DNA of 64,000 bases from Cryphonectria parasitica EP155 (Eukaryota > Ascomycota > Sordariomycetes > Diaporthales > Cryphonectriaceae). The DNA lies in the NCBI RefSeq assembly GCF_011745365.1, contig NW_024468909.1:5642001-5706000 (forward strand), written 5' to 3'. Every line of letters begins with the position of its first letter. Position 1 is the first letter of the stretch. Positions 1-12,627 of this stretch are shown one piece after another. Under the pieces are notes generated by a model, which was given only the letters and a program-made list of their open reading frames with translations, did no database searches and was not told the DNA's origin. The position numbers and the translations under genes were made by a program.

Positions 1-236
1 TCCCGGAAAAGCTGCAGGTCCCGCGCGCCCAACCCTCGCTTTCCTCCGGAGCTGTTTGTGCTGAGTACGCTGGGAGGCACAGCTGGATAGTCTGGCGGGA
101 ACTGCAGACGTAACGAGACTGTCTCCTCGGGCAGAGCGAGAATGTAGATGTCCGCGGCCTCGCCAGCTGGGGCGAGGCTGTTTTCCCCGTAGATCGAATT
201 AATGACCTCGACCTCATCTGCTAGGTCCTCGGACAT
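1..236 (-). CDS. RWD-domain protein (IMPACT/YIH1-like), N-terminal part
   Basis: The frame reads leftwards from an ATG at 234–236 and is open to the window edge, so only about 78 N-terminal residues are visible and the stop lies outside. It begins MSEDLADEVEVINSIYGE and contains FPPDYPAVPP, which matches the YPxxxPP core of RWD domains. RWD domains bind partner proteins such as GCN1 and E2 enzymes. The start MSE(D/E)LADE followed directly by RWD resembles the fungal IMPACT/YIH1 family, which restrains Gcn2 activation by competing for Gcn1. That assignment is an inference, because the C-terminal IMPACT domain is not in the window. Other RWD proteins (GIR2-like, RNF25-like) remain possible. It is divergently arranged with the uS13m gene. 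Confidence 0.65.
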   Translation of the reverse strand, partial: MSEDLADEVEVINSIYGENSLAPAGEAADIYILALPEETVSLRLQFPPDYPAVPPSVLSTNSSGGKRGLGARDLQLFR

Positions 237-1072
237 TGCGAGCTTGGTTGTGGTATCGAAGGAGGTTCAAGACGGATGGCCACAGCAAACCAGTGACCCT
301 GAGGAATCCAGGACTTTAAACGTTTAGAGGTCGGATCGTTAAAGATGCTCTCACGATATATCATTTAAAAAGAATCTACAGAAGAATAAGAAAGGAAAAA
401 GAAAAAAGCTCAGCCCCTTGATCTGCCCTTGCCCTTTCATGTCGGATCATGTCTGAAGGTTTGAGGCAATCAGATGCGGCAGGGGGCCCTGGTCAAACTA
501 CGGGGCAGCCAGAGAAGATTGCTTAGTCACCATTCAACTTATCTGGTTACCCTCACGCTGCAGGAAACATCGTGGTCTTCGCATTCATATATGCGACACG
601 TGAAAATACGGCATATGAAGTGAGTGTCTGTGTCTACTTCATCCTCGCCAGTGAGTGCTACCCAAGTACTGAAAATAGGATGAAGCCTTTGCCTGAGTTC
701 TTCGACGGTGTGTCACCCGTAGTTTCCTTGAGTTCATGGTTGTTCTCTCTAAGAAGCCCAAGAATTTATAGACTGCGCGATATGGCATTGTTAGCATGCT
801 TAATAATAGGTAGGTCTTTTAAATTTTAATTTTTATTCTACATCGAATAAAAACCAAAGGCACCTGATATATGCCTGTGAATGTTACTGTCTGGGCCAAG
901 GTGCTTTCTCAGGGTTAGGGGCTTACTCATCACAAAGCCCAATAGCGACTAAACAATGACGGCGCCGACGCGGCAGAATTAACGTCTTGCTGCAAACCCA
1001 ACACTCAGAACACTGAACAGCCGCCAATGATTCCCTCGTCGAGGTGAGAGGAGGACAAAACTTTTTGTCAAG
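237..1072. promoter_or_regulatory. Divergent intergenic region between RWD gene and uS13m
   Basis: 836 bp lie between two start codons pointing away from each other, so both promoters should be here. There is an AT-rich patch at about 815–860. I see no gene, RNA or repeat. An 85-codon frame at 572–829 shows no domain and no coding character. Confidence 0.4.
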
Positions 1073-1597
1073 ATGGCGGTATGTACTACAACTCCAGCTT
1101 GACAATTCCGGTCCCGAGGCTGACTCTCCCCAGATCTTCATTTTCGGCGTCAACTTCGGCGAGAAAAAGCTCGTCAAGGTACATCAACCTCCTCCTCCTG
1201 CCGTTCACCCTTTTATAAGACCCCCCTTGTCTGACCAGCACAAAATCTGGCTGACAATTGTCGTTCCACACATGTATAGAAAGCCCTCACCTCCTTCTTC
1301 GCCCTCGGCACCCAGTCCGCCGACCGGATCATGGCCAAGTACTCCATCTTCCCGCGCCAACGGCTGGAGGCGCTCAGCCCCAAAACCATCATGCAGCTGA
1401 CGGCGGAGCTGTCGACAATGCCGATCGAGAACGACGCCCGCAAGGTCGTGCAGAACAACATCAAGCGGCTCAGGGATATGGGCTCGTACAGGGGCAAGAG
1501 ACACGTCATGGGTCTGCCGGTGCGCGGACAGCGGGCGCGCAACCAGAACGCGACGTCGGCGAGGTTGAACAGATTGGAGAGGTTTGGGCGGTGGTGA
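1073..1597 (+). CDS. SWS2: Mitochondrial small-subunit ribosomal protein uS13m
   Basis: Three exons (1073–1078, 1134–1178, 1280–1597) give 122 residues. Exon 1 is only ATGGCG. Both introns (55 and 101 nt) have GT–AG ends and CTGAC branch sites. The protein reads MAIFIFGVNF at the start and later RLRDMGSYRGKRH and GLPVRGQRARNQN, the signature of bacterial-type S13 that contacts the head of the small subunit and the P-site tRNA. The length and the absence of a cytosolic-S18 extension fit the mitochondrial protein (yeast SWS2). The micro-exon start was chosen because it restores the conserved first beta strand (IFGVNF), while the internal ATG at 1331 would cut the protein short. Imported into mitochondria. 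Confidence 0.85.
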
Positions 1598-2208
1598 TTT
1601 TCGTACACACAACACACTTATGGATGCTGTGATAAAAGAGGATACATAGAAGCGGGTTGTGCCACGTTGGATGTCGGCCTCGTTTGCGACATTGGTGGGA
1701 ATCCGCATTCAGCGTTCGGATCCCACTTGGGATGAACGGCAGAGCGTCTAGGAGGAACTGGCGGTGTATTCAAAAAGATATATATGATGCCATGTCAAAG
1801 AGAGATGGGTCTTGCGAAAGCTCGGATATGCTGGGCCTCTGGCCAGACGGTCTTGATAGAAAAAAGTATTCAGCAAGTCCAAGTATGGACAGGCATTGAT
1901 CTCAAACGGAAATCTAAAATCAAGAAGCACACCTTTATTTTCCATTGACATTGCGGATACGGTTCCCAAGTAGTCTCGGTATACAAGTATATCCCGTATG
2001 GTTTAATTCTACTATAAACTACCTGTATTTGACCGACGCAGATAGAAAGCTGCTTCCAAGCGAGGACATGAGCTTAACATTCGTTGGTTTTAGAAGATGA
2101 GCTGATAAGTAGGCCTGAAGCTGGTCTCTCTGGGTTCTTCAGGGTTCTCTGGGAGGGAGGGGGGGGGTGTGTTTGGCGTGATCTGGAGCTGGTCTCGTCG
2201 GCCAGTCC
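1598..2208. other. Convergent 3' intergenic region
   Basis: 611 bp between the stop of uS13m (+) and the stop of the dipeptidase (−), so it holds two 3' UTRs. The only notable item is a run of nine G at about 2159–2167. Nothing else is recognised. Confidence 0.4.
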
Positions 2209-3708
2209 TTAGGACGACCCCATCAATTCAGAATAGGACATAGACGCGACTTTCAACGGCTCCAGATCATCTTCCAAGGCCGGCGTACCTTTGGACTGCA
2301 GGTCCAGAGCAACGGCATCAATATCCTTCCACACGCGCAGCAGATTGCCACCAACAACCTTGGCAGCATCATCATCGCTCACGCCCTGCCGCAGCAGCTC
2401 CGCCACGAGATCAGGATACTTGGAGACATCGTCCAGCCCCTCAGGGGTGCTCGGGATCCCATCGAAGTCGCTACCGAGACCAACATGCTCGTAGCCAATC
2501 AGGTCACCTATGTACGTGATGTGCCGCACAACGTGCTCCAGCGTCGAGTTGGGCGGATAAAAGTCGGGGAGACCGTTCTCGTTGTCCGCCTCGACGCACG
2601 AGACGAAGTCGGGCGAGAAGTTGACCATCACGATGCTGTTCCGCTGCTTGACCAGCTGGAGAACGTGGTCGTGGACGTTTCGCGGGTGTGGGCAGACGCT
2701 GTGCGCGGAGCTGTGGCTGTATATGATGGGGGCCAGGCTGCCGCCCCAGCCGTCGCTGCCGCCGCCGAGCACATGCACCTGCGTGTCAACGCTGGTGTGC
2801 GATAGGTCGACGATCATGCCGATGCGGTTCATCTCGTGCACCAGCGCCTTGCCCTCATCGCTCACGCCGCCCCAGAGCCCGCCGTCAGGCGCCTTGCGCG
2901 TCGGGTTCGACCAGATGGCGGCATCGGCAAAACGATTGGGGCAGTTGTGGGTCAGCGTGGCATAGCGCACGCCCATGTCATAAAACCGCCTGAGGTTCGC
3001 GGCGCTGTTCCCGATCTGGTGCAGGCCCTCGATGCCAAAGGGCGAGATGAGCTGGCCCTGCTGGAAGGCGGCCAGGGCGGTGCTGGAGTTGACCTTGGGT
3101 GAGAACTGGGTCGGGTAGAGCGCCTGCAGGCGGGTCATGAGGTCGATTTGTTGGTAGGTAGCCTGAACGATTGGGGCGTAGATCTCGTCGTCAAAGTTGG
3201 TCATGTTATCTGGACACAGCCAGAATAGACTCCAGAAGGCCCCGCCGTTCATGCCCTCGCGGAGACGAGTAAGATCAACATGTCCTGGGGTCTTGCCAGT
3301 CTCAAAGGGGACTTGGAAGGTCTCATTGTTGATGTGGTTATTGTACAACCAGCGAATCATGATGGGCATATCATTGTGACCGTCTAAGGATGGATGGCCT
3401 TAGCACCTATCGTCGACACATACACAGAGAGAGGGAGAGAGACTGTAGGTGTTGAATCAAGTTGGATGCTTACCTATCAACGGTGTAGTGGAGAGGATAT
3501 TCTTCACTCGTTCATCGATGGTGAGAGGCCTGGGCGAGAGCAGGTGTGACATGGCACGAAAACAATGATGAGACATGAAGATGAGAGAGACGACAGCGAG
3601 CAACGCAAACACATGAGGTCGTGAGCGTGGTTTCCGGCGAATATCATCTCGTCCATTTGGGACAACCTCGTAAGGCTGGCCTTTTTCACCTTTGCCGCCT
3701 GGGTACAT
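2209..3708 (-). CDS. Membrane dipeptidase, peptidase family M19
   Basis: Two exons (3708–3474, 3383–2209; intron 3384–3473, 90 nt) give 469 residues. The join restores the M19 signature DGHND (residues 79–83), whose His and Asp bind zinc. Further ligand regions are Glu near 197 (GIEGLHQIG), His near 274 (IVDLSHTS) and His near 302 (YSHSSAHSV). This is the renal-dipeptidase family, which hydrolyses dipeptides with a binuclear zinc centre. A hydrophobic stretch at residues 33–48 (FALLAVVSLIFM) after a basic N-terminus predicts a type II signal anchor, so the catalytic domain should face the secretory or vacuolar lumen or the cell exterior. An upstream in-frame ATG at 3780 would add 24 residues. 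I prefer 3708 because it places the anchor conventionally. Confident in family, not in the natural substrate. Confidence 0.9.
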
Positions 3709-5186
3709 GGTCAGGAATGTCAGATGAGAGCGTGTTAAATAAATAAGAACGTCGCTATGAGAACATGTCCTCCCTGGCATATACTGAGTAGGAGAATATC
3801 AAAAGACTGAACGTCGTCGTGTGTTGCTACGTGCTGATGCATGCATGCTTGATAAGCAGCATCGATCATGTCAGCATGTAAATTGACCCGGCAGCGCTTG
3901 TCGCTTAACCCATCTCATCCCTGTCTGCCGTTGAAACCGTTGCTACTACTACCATTACAGTTGATCGTCCTTTTGCGCCATTCCTCGCTTCTGGGCCTGT
4001 ATCAGCACACTAAGAGAGTTGAGTGGGAACAAGACATGTCACATGTTAGTAGTAGTAAGTATGTCTTATAAGTATACTGTGCATTGAGATTGCCTCTTCC
4101 TTAAAAACCCATCTCGGGCCATAGCCTCTTGTGGATTGGCTGTCGAGAAAGGAGTTGAATGGCCCATTGAGAAGTGCCATGAGGCATATCGACATCTCCG
4201 ATGGGGAACCAGCCATAAAATTAGAGAAATGCAGCCAAGATGCAACATCGACGTCACCGAGTGCAAGATATATACAATAGTACGAAGAAAATGGTATCAG
4301 GCATAGATTGGGCGACGTGTGCCTCATTTCAGGGCGTTGTTCAGGTCGTCCCGTCCACTGGTTCAAGGGTTCCAGGGGTTACCCGGACGGAGCCTAGACA
4401 GGGCCTGGGCTGCCTCATGGGCCCCCTGATCCAACAGAACTTTAGACGGCTGTCACCAATGGTAGCGACTGGATGACAGCCCTGGCGGATCCCTTCTACC
4501 GCGTTGGGGATTCGCTGCAAGGTTTATACGGCGAATTTCACGAAACTGACGTGGATAAGTCTTAAGGTTCCTTTTCCTTGGCTTCTAGCTTGACAGCACA
4601 GAAGTAGTTGTGATCCCCCTTTCGTGTGCTGACTGGTTCTTCGTCGTCCTCGTCGTCTAATACGTGCGGCTATCTTTGCGCCTTTCACTTCAAACCAACT
4701 GCTGCTCGATACTGTATCCCGCAACAGCGTGACTGACTCCCTCTGACTGTACGCTAGTAAGCGTCTCGACGTTATTTATTCACCGCCCGGCGTCAGCTCT
4801 CGATCCTTAAATCGGCGAAGGACCCACGATCCATAATCCATCAGGTCCCTCGACCACAACTTGGGGCCACCAACCGCCCAGCTGCTCAGCCTCCTCGGAA
4901 TCTCCTAGCCCTGCTCGGGTTCGGCCGACGAAATCGAGAACAGAATCCGTCATCCAAGACGTTTTCCCCCACGACTACCCGAACATCAACAGTCCTTCCC
5001 GAAGTGCGAAACCCCTGCCCCCTCCAGCGACAGAAGAAGGAACACCAAAAAAAATAAAGAAAAAGGAGCAGCAAGGGCGTATATGTCTTTACGCATCGCG
5101 CAGTCCTGATCACTCACAGTCGTCACATCCGCCCACACCCACAACACAATAGGCTCTGACGCAGAGATCTGTCGTCACTGCCCAAC
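3709..5186. promoter_or_regulatory. Divergent intergenic region, dipeptidase / RGD2-like gene
   Basis: 1,478 bp separate the divergent start codons. The 300 bp before 5187 are C- and A-rich like a fungal 5' leader. There is no recognisable gene, tRNA or mobile element. Short frames at 3868–4071, 4240–4476 and 4886–5113 lack domains. Confidence 0.4.
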
Positions 5187-8032
5187 ATGCCCAGCTTTCA
5201 AGATAGTTTCTGGACGGGCGACTATGCCGCAGGTAGGATGCGCCTCGAGTCGAGGAATCCCAGTTGTGAATGCTCCTGCTGACAGCCGATAGGCCTCGGG
5301 GTTCTGTTCAGCAAGCTGCAGCAGGGCGTTATCGAGAACCGGCAGGTCTTGACAATCGCCCGCATGCGCGCAGAGGCAGAGGAGGCTTATGGCCAGAAGC
5401 TTTCCGAGATCGCCCCCGCAGCCGACAAGATCCAGGGCGGTTTCGCCAGAGACGATGGCGCCAGCGTTCGCAAGGTACGCATTCCAAACCTAAATTTACC
5501 ACCCCTCTGGCCTCGATTAGGCCTCTCTAGCCCAAGCTGACTGGTCCCCTTTTCTTATCTGCGCAGGCATTCGACGGCGTGCGGACCGAAATGGTGGACG
5601 GCGCAAAGAATCACAAGAAGATCGCCCAGAACATCCGAGACCTGGTCGTGAACCCCTTTTCGAGGTGGTGCGAGGCCCACGAGACGCGCATACAAGACTC
5701 CCAGGACGAGCTGCAGACCCGGATCAAGGCCCACGACAGACAGGCCGAGCAGGTCAAGAAGCTGAGGAGCAACTACTTCAACAAGTGCCGCCTGGTCGAG
5801 GATCTCGAGGAGGAGAACAAGTTCGCCTTCCAGGACCCGCAGGACAGCCCCAAACCCAACATTCCCGAGATCAAGGTGTCGGACAACAAGGAGGCTGATG
5901 TCAGCGACGAGGACGAGGTGTTTGAGATTGGCGACGAGCATTTCGATGCAGAGGAGATGAAGAAGCGCCTGGCTCACATGCTCAACAACATCAAGCTGCA
6001 GGATACCAAGGTGCCGATCCTGGGAACGTATATGAATACTTCTGCCGGCGCGGACATTGTCGAGTACCTGCAAAAGTACATGGACACCACCAGCGTCAGC
6101 TATGCAGAGCGCATCGGACAGGACCTGGTCTCGGCCGGTTTCTTGAGGCTTGTGGGAAACGTTGGCAACACGTTCGCCAATAGCTCCAAATTGTTCTACC
6201 AATGGCGGCCCAAGGCGTTCCAGCTGTCCGGTGTTCCGGAGAAGAAGCCAGCGGTTGGCAGGACATTCTCGATGGCGTCGAACGGGCCGGATAATGCCGA
6301 CTCGCCCGTCGTGGGCACGCTCAACGAGTACCTCGCGAACTGGAACCCCCTCAACAACCCATACCCCAACGAGACCCCGGCAGACCGCCTGCGCAGGGAG
6401 CAGAGGGAAGCCGATGACAAGTACAAGACCGGTGTCAGGAAGCTGGACGAGACGAGATGCGAGCTGGAAGAGGCCATCTCGGTGCACCTCAAGTTCCTGG
6501 AGCGCTGTGAGCTCGACCGGCTGAAGGCCATCAAGACCGTCATCCTCGACTTCTCGGGTGCCATTGGCAATGTCCTGCCCATCATCCAGTCTGCCGTCGA
6601 CAAGATGATGCTGTACCAGGAAACCATTCAACCACAGGGTGATCTGCGCTATCTCCTGGAGAACTACCGCACCGGCCGGTTTGCTCCAAGGGTGACCATC
6701 TACGAGAATTACTACAACAAGGTCGATGAACAAACTTTCGGCGTTGACCTCGAAGCGCGCGCCAGAGCGGACAAGAAGCGCGTACCTATGATTCTCACCA
6801 CCATCCTCACCTACCTCGACAACCACTACCCTGATCTTGAGGGCGATGATGCCAGAAGAGGCGTCTGGTTGGTGGATGTCCCTCTGTCCCAGACTCATGC
6901 TCTGCGTGCCAAGGTCAACGACGGCAAGCCATTCTCTACCGAGGTCTTTTCTGAATTCGATATACCCACTGTTGCCAGCCTGCTGAAACTTTACCTCCTT
7001 GAACTTCCTGGTAAGTCCCATATCTATCTATCCATCTATCTATATATCTATATACTGCACTTTCATACCTGTGCGGTCATAACTGACGAATAAATAGATT
7101 CTTTGGTGTCTTCTCACGTGTACGAGATCATCAGAAACCTTTACAATAACCCTGGACCAGAGACCTCTGAAGATGGGAACCGCGTTGGCGTGCTACAGCA
7201 GACACTGTCCCAGCTGAGACTCACCAACATTGCCACTCTTGACGCATGCATGAACCATTTCACACGATTAATCGAGCTGACGAGCGCCGATGAGGAGTAC
7301 GTCTCATCTCTTGCCACTGCATTGGCGCCCTGCATCATGCGGCCACGCGTGGAAACCTCCCTCACCATGGAGGAGAAGCACGCGTACCGCCTGATCCGCG
7401 ACTTGTTCGCCCACAAGACTGCCATCTTTAGCGAGCTGAAGCGCATGTCGACACAAGGCCTTTCAGCCTCGATATCGACCAAGGAGAGCCAGCGGCCCCG
7501 TTCCATCAGCACCAACGAGAGTAACCGCAGGCAATACCAGGAAGAGCGCCAGCGCTTACTGCTGGAGAAGGCGGGGGGCAGCCGTAGCAGGGTGACCTCC
7601 CCAGCACCCAGCCCACGCGGGCCAGGCAGCTCTCACCGTAGGGACAGGAGCGTCGGTCGGTTCCCTGTGTCTGCGCCGGGTGTCACCAGCCCTACGGAGA
7701 AGGCTCCGGCGGCAAGACAGAGCGTGGGCCCTGTGCTTGGCATCAAGCGCTCCAGTCTCGAGGTCCCAGGCGAGGCGGGCACCCCTACGCAGAGTGTTTC
7801 GTCCGAGTCGCTCGCCAACGGCAGCGAGACGACCGAATCCCCCGCGTCGACCAGGAGTCGCTCCGAGACCATCAAGTCCACCGAGTCCGTTGAGAAGCGC
7901 AACTCTCTCGGCCGTAACCCCGCGCGGTCGTCGCTGGGGCGCAGAATCCCCGTCAACCCGACCCCGCTGGCCGAGTCTGCTACAGACGAGCACCGGGGTG
8001 TGACGTTGGAGGATAAGCCCATGGATGACTAG
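5187..8032 (+). CDS. RGD2: F-BAR/DEP/RhoGAP protein, RGD2-type Rho GTPase activator
   Basis: Four exons (5187–5232, 5293–5474, 5567–7010, 7098–8032) encode 868 residues. Introns are 60, 92 and 87 nt with clean GT–AG ends. Order of parts: F-BAR helices from residue about 5, a DEP domain inserted at about 225–300 (…ILGTYMNTSAGADIVEYLQK…), the second half of the F-BAR, then RhoGAP at about 465–650 and a Ser/Pro-rich disordered tail. This F-BAR–DEP–RhoGAP order is that of yeast Rgd2, which acts on Cdc42 and Rho5 at the plasma membrane. The position equivalent to the arginine finger (GxxRxSG in most RhoGAPs) reads GVWLVDV at residues 508–514, so the finger is not where expected. An open frame on the opposite strand (5555–7021) is a shadow of this gene. 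Confidence 0.92.
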
Positions 8033-9244
8033 TGACTTTCCGGCCCTCCCCAAACCAGGGCAAATCATATCTCCTTCGGTTCCACTCTTCGGGCATAATG
8101 ATGGACAGACGGAGAAGGAAGAGGTTGTGGGAAGGCAGAAAAAACTATAACAAAAAAAAAAAAAAAAAAAAAAAAACCAAAGAAGATTTAGCGCAACGTG
8201 AAATGCGACCGGGCTGGGAAATATGTGTATCTATGTATGTATCGAAAGAACGCGACCACGAACGAGCCAAGAGTAACGCCCACGATAACTTTCACGGATT
8301 CGTCAAAAGGGCCGACTTAAACTGACTAAAGGTAGTAAAAGAGGATGCACAGGGAGGAAGGGAGACGAGAGTGAAGAGGAAGAAGGGTTGGGAGGCAGGC
8401 AGGAATGTTACCTCGTACTTTTGTTTTCAGTTTTTCTTAATTTCTCACATACACCCGTCGCCGTATAATGGCAGTTTTTTCTCTTCTTATTGTCTTTATT
8501 CGATGCATGTTTGACGTGCTTGCCTGGCATCATTATGATATTTTATTCTCGTTTCTGTGACGCATCACGTATGTGAGTGATGACGGTGCATCATATTCGG
8601 ATAGAGATGGACTCGGCTGGCGTTGTCGACACGGGCGCGGACGCAAAACCAGCCGCTGCTGTTGTTTCATTGGAGTTACGGATCAAGAATAGAATACGTT
8701 ACCTAGTCAATCAATAGACTAATCGGCGGAACAAGCTCACAAGAGAAACAGAACAGGCTGGTGATGGTCCTCAACGGTGGTCTATATTTGCAAAAGAGCA
8801 ATAATTTCATGCCTTTCCATGCGGTTCGTCGGCATAACTCCTCAACATGCCAACAAGAAGAATGTGTGTAATCCGTGACTCCTCTGCCTTGCCTCAACGC
8901 AATAGCGAATGCTGGCCATTCCAAGATACGCAGACCAGTAACAAAAATGTCCTGCACCATGACTCCTCGTCAACTTCATATGCTTCACGATCTGTCGAGG
9001 CTCGAGGCTGGGCTGAGAACCTTCTTCGCAATACCCTGCTGAACGTAGTACGGGGCAGTACGTTGCCCGTCCAATAAAGCTTCCCAATACGCCAAGGCTA
9101 CCATAACACCGCTCTCGGATGAGACCGCCGTCGAGAATTTAATTTGGCGTCAGAATCATTGATTCCCCCAATGGGTCCTTTGTGAACCCAAAGACTCGAC
9201 AACAAAATGCATGCAGGTGCACAATATCAACTGGCAGTCAACGC
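8033..9244. other. Convergent 3' region with 25-A tract
   Basis: 1,212 bp lie between the stops of the RGD2-like gene (+) and the CAF-1 gene (−). A run of about 25 A at 8152–8176, preceded by CAA, lies 120 bp after the RGD2 stop. No gene seen; the frames at 8703–9087 look random. Confidence 0.4.
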
Positions 9245-11257
9245 TCAGACATCTGGCTTGAGCTGCCAATCTCCCTTTTTCTTGGGCTTCTCAGCTACGT
9301 GCTCCAAAGTGGCTGCAATCTGTGCCTTCTTGCACTTGTCAAACTTGTGCAGCAAGGTGGGTATCAAGGCTGTCTTTGGAAGGAACTTGAACTCAAGAAT
9401 GACAGCTTTGAACTCATCCAGCAGCTCGGCGGGTATGAGGTCTGCTGCGGCAGGGGCCGATTTGCTTGTGGTAGCAGCGGATGCTTTCGGTGCGGGTGGT
9501 GGAGGCATGATGCCGTCAGAAGTGACTTCAATCGTCTGAGCCTTTGCAGCCTTAGGTTTGGCCACCTGACCTGGGTTGGTAGTTGTGACGGTCTTTGTAT
9601 CAGAAGGCCAGTATGCGTTGGAAAAAGGGTCGATAGAATGGTGGTGCTCGAGGTCGGCTATGTATACGATTAGAAAGTATCCGCATACAAGGCTGCTGTT
9701 GGGCAAGACTTACGGATGATGAACTCCATGCGGAATTTGTACATCTGGGGATTTGGGTTCCTTCGGTTGCGATCCTCGTAGCAGATACCGCTGGACTCTG
9801 GCTCCATTGAGCTTACTAGCAGCGGACCACGCCTGACGTCCTCCGAGTCATCGAGGAAGCCATCCATGGACTTGTCGTCGTCCTCTTCATCTTCATCATC
9901 AGTCATGTCGTCGATGCCTTCGGCATCTTCTTCCTCGTCACCTTGCACCCACTCTGCCTCGGAATCATAATCATAATTTAGAGGCAGATCCTTCGTTGTG
10001 GGTCTGCGGGCCATCTTCCGTAGTGCTGCCACAGAATGAACACTCGTTACCGTACCATAATAGCCCGGGCGTACGTCCTCGTGGAATGAGAACTGCTTCA
10101 TGGGGACACTTTTTAAGCATGATCGAGTAGATAGCTTGGACTGCTCCGCGATGAGGTTGATGGGGTTGGATGTTCCACCGTCCTGATCGGACATGATATC
10201 CCGAACGCGGGGAAACTGTTTTCCTCGTGGCAAGGGGGGGCCGACAAGGTGCAGCGTGCTGACTGGATCAAACTGTTTCGTCTGCACTGGGGAGCGTTTG
10301 CCTGCGAGGTAGTCTGTGATGATCGAAGCTGTCGTCTCCTGAGTCTCGTCATCCACAGCGAAGGGGTTCTTCGCTAGTGCAACATTTTTATGAACAAAGA
10401 AGGGAATTGCGAGCTTCTCGTACTCCGTCTGAGCAGCCGCCGGCGACGGACTTCTGGCTTTGACCGGTATGTCGGCAACTGTCGATAGAGCCTTCTTGGG
10501 TGTCGTGGAGTCCTTTTTGAAAAAAGCACCAATCCGAGTTTGGGCACGTGCCTTGCGCTCGGCCTCCTCCTTCTTCTCACGCTCCCTCTGCTCCGCATCC
10601 TGTCGTTTCTGCTCCCTCTCTTTCTTCCTGGCTTCTGTCTCCGCATGCTTCTTCTCCCTCTCGGCCTGCCTCTTCTCCTTCTCGGCCTGTTTCTGCGCCT
10701 CGCTTTCTTGTTTCTTCTTGTCTCTCTCTGCCTTCTTCGCAGCATCCTCTGCTTGCTTCGCCTGCTTTTCTCCGGGTGTCAGTTTCTTCTTTTTGGCAGG
10801 AGGACCCTGGGCTGACGGCAAGGCGGTCTTGGCGGGAGAGAAGGTTGGCGGTTGGCTTGTGTCAACAGAGTTCTGAGGTGCCAGATCCACAGGGAGAAGA
10901 GGCTGTCGAGTGGGAGTGTTGGGAGATGTCGAGGCTCCACCTGGAGTGCTGGAGCCAGCTTCGGTGAGAGCTGCTGGGCTACTTTGTACTGGGGGGGATT
11001 GTCTCGACAGATGTGATGGAATTGACGTGCCTTCTAAGATGGGTCAGCTGCCAGTGCTTTGTGATTTCAGACAGGACTATCTATCTACTTCATTCAAAGC
11101 TGTACCTACCCATGTCTGAAGGCTCCATCTTCATATGGACCTGGGGCTCGGACTTGACGAGAACATCAGAAATATCACCAGAGTATTCCTCATGGCTGCG
11201 CTTCCTGGTCGGGGAGTTCATCTCCGCAATATTTGGTGACATAACCATTAATGGCAT
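9245..11257 (-). CDS. RLF2: Chromatin assembly factor 1 large subunit (p150/Cac1)
   Basis: Three exons (11257–11110, 11033–9714, 9657–9245; introns 76 and 56 nt) give 626 residues. It starts MPLMVMSPNIAEMNSPTRKR. Residues about 137–215 are a very charged K/E/R helix (the KER region that binds DNA). It ends in QTRIGAFF (about 214–221), a match to the PCNA-binding PIP box QxxIxxFF. Residues about 405–449 are the acidic ED domain that holds H3–H4. The C-terminal part (IPAELLDEFKAVILEFKFLPK) matches the winged-helix DNA-binding end. CAF-1 deposits H3–H4 on newly replicated DNA. The splice into exon 3 joins …MEFII to PDLEHH. Product assignment is strong; the exact first ATG (11257, 11248 or 11242, all in frame) is less sure. 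Confidence 0.88.
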
Positions 11258-12627
11258 TGATGTAGTGGTGGCCCCCTGGCCCAGGAGCGATGCAGATATG
11301 GGAGAGAAGTGATATGTAGAACGTGATCAGGTGTGTTGTTGTGTCGTGGAAGAGTCAGAAATGTCGAGTTCAGATCCAGTTCCAGTTCGAGGACAGTAAA
11401 GAGAGGAGTGCTTGGTTGGTAACAAGAAACAATTGACCAGCCTAAGAACTCTTGAGGATATGCAGAACCACCAGGCTTCACATGAACAGCTATGCTTGCG
11501 TCTCTGCTCAACCAGGTTCAGGTTTCCTGGTGGTTTTGGGGAGAGAGAGGGAGTAGTATCGAAAGTGAGTGGGACCCTTGATTGAACGCGTAGCAGTCGC
11601 GTTGGTGGAAGGGTCGCGTAGGGCACGGACCACCCTGCTTAAGTTCCAGGGCCAAGACCGCTCCTTCTCCAGGTACCTTCTTTCTGCTAGTGTTGCTACA
11701 GTGGCTTTATTTCACTCAAGACGGTCAAGGGGTTTTGTTGATTTGATATCAAAGGGCGGTGGGACACGGTGTTAATTATTCTGCATTGTAATTGAAGTAG
11801 ATTGAAGAGAACAGGAGAACAAATAAATTGTGCTGTCTTTTCCCCCAAGACCGGCCTCTTTTTGGTTTGTATGATTCCCATCTTCGACTGCAAATGGGGC
11901 TCTTTCAAAGTTCCCGACTTCTCCTGATATCCATTTGCGAAACACTCGAAATGGGATTTTGAATCCCTGTGCTGAATGAGCCTCTAAAAGTGCCACTCCC
12001 TAGAGTGGGTTTATTTGACAGCCCATGGTCTTTTGCATATGATCACACAGTTTAGGCATCTTCACGGGCTGTGATTCAGGAAACAGACAGTAGCACACAC
12101 GCAAACAGAACATACAGGCTAACAAGTAGCCACCAGATAGGTGAACGATGTTATATTATTCGTGGCCTCAAAGACCACACTGCTGAGGATCTATGCTGAT
12201 AGCAGATCCTTGTGAAAACGACAAATCATCCAGACAAGCCAGCACCGGCCGTTCTTATTGGAGAAGGGCAATAAAAAAAATAAAAAAATCACAAAGCAGA
12301 TCCAGAGCTCGACTGATATAGTCTGATATATTGCCTCCTCAAAACGCCTAGCAATGCAATGTTGTGTATGATAATGACGGCAATGTGCGCAAGGAAAGAA
12401 ATAAGAACGTAGGAGATAGATGATGGAGGCTTGTGTGTGCAGGATGAGCGTTCCGTATATGCGACGTCCTGTTATGCCGGCGTAGTAACAAATACAAGCA
12501 AGGAAAAAAGCGACTGGCGGTATATCTTCCTCGGAAGACCAGTGGCGTTGATGCCGTATGAGTCCGATGAATAGAGCGCCGAACGTGGGTCGGCCATCGT
12601 GGGTTGTGGTTTGTTGTTTTATTTAGA
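11258..12627. other. Intergenic region upstream of CAF-1 gene
   Basis: 1,370 bp contain the CAF-1 promoter (next to 11258) and the 3' end of the following minus-strand gene. A short A-rich patch lies at about 12270–12290. I see no gene or structured element. Confidence 0.35.

Noticed and set aside
5555..7021. 488-codon open frame on the minus strand
   Set aside because: It lies exactly antisense to the RGD2-like exon 3. GC-rich third positions keep the opposite strand open, and no domain is seen.
10460..10967. Leu/Ser/Cys-rich plus-strand frames that mimic membrane proteins
   Set aside because: Antisense of the Lys/Glu/Arg-rich KER helix of the CAF-1 subunit.
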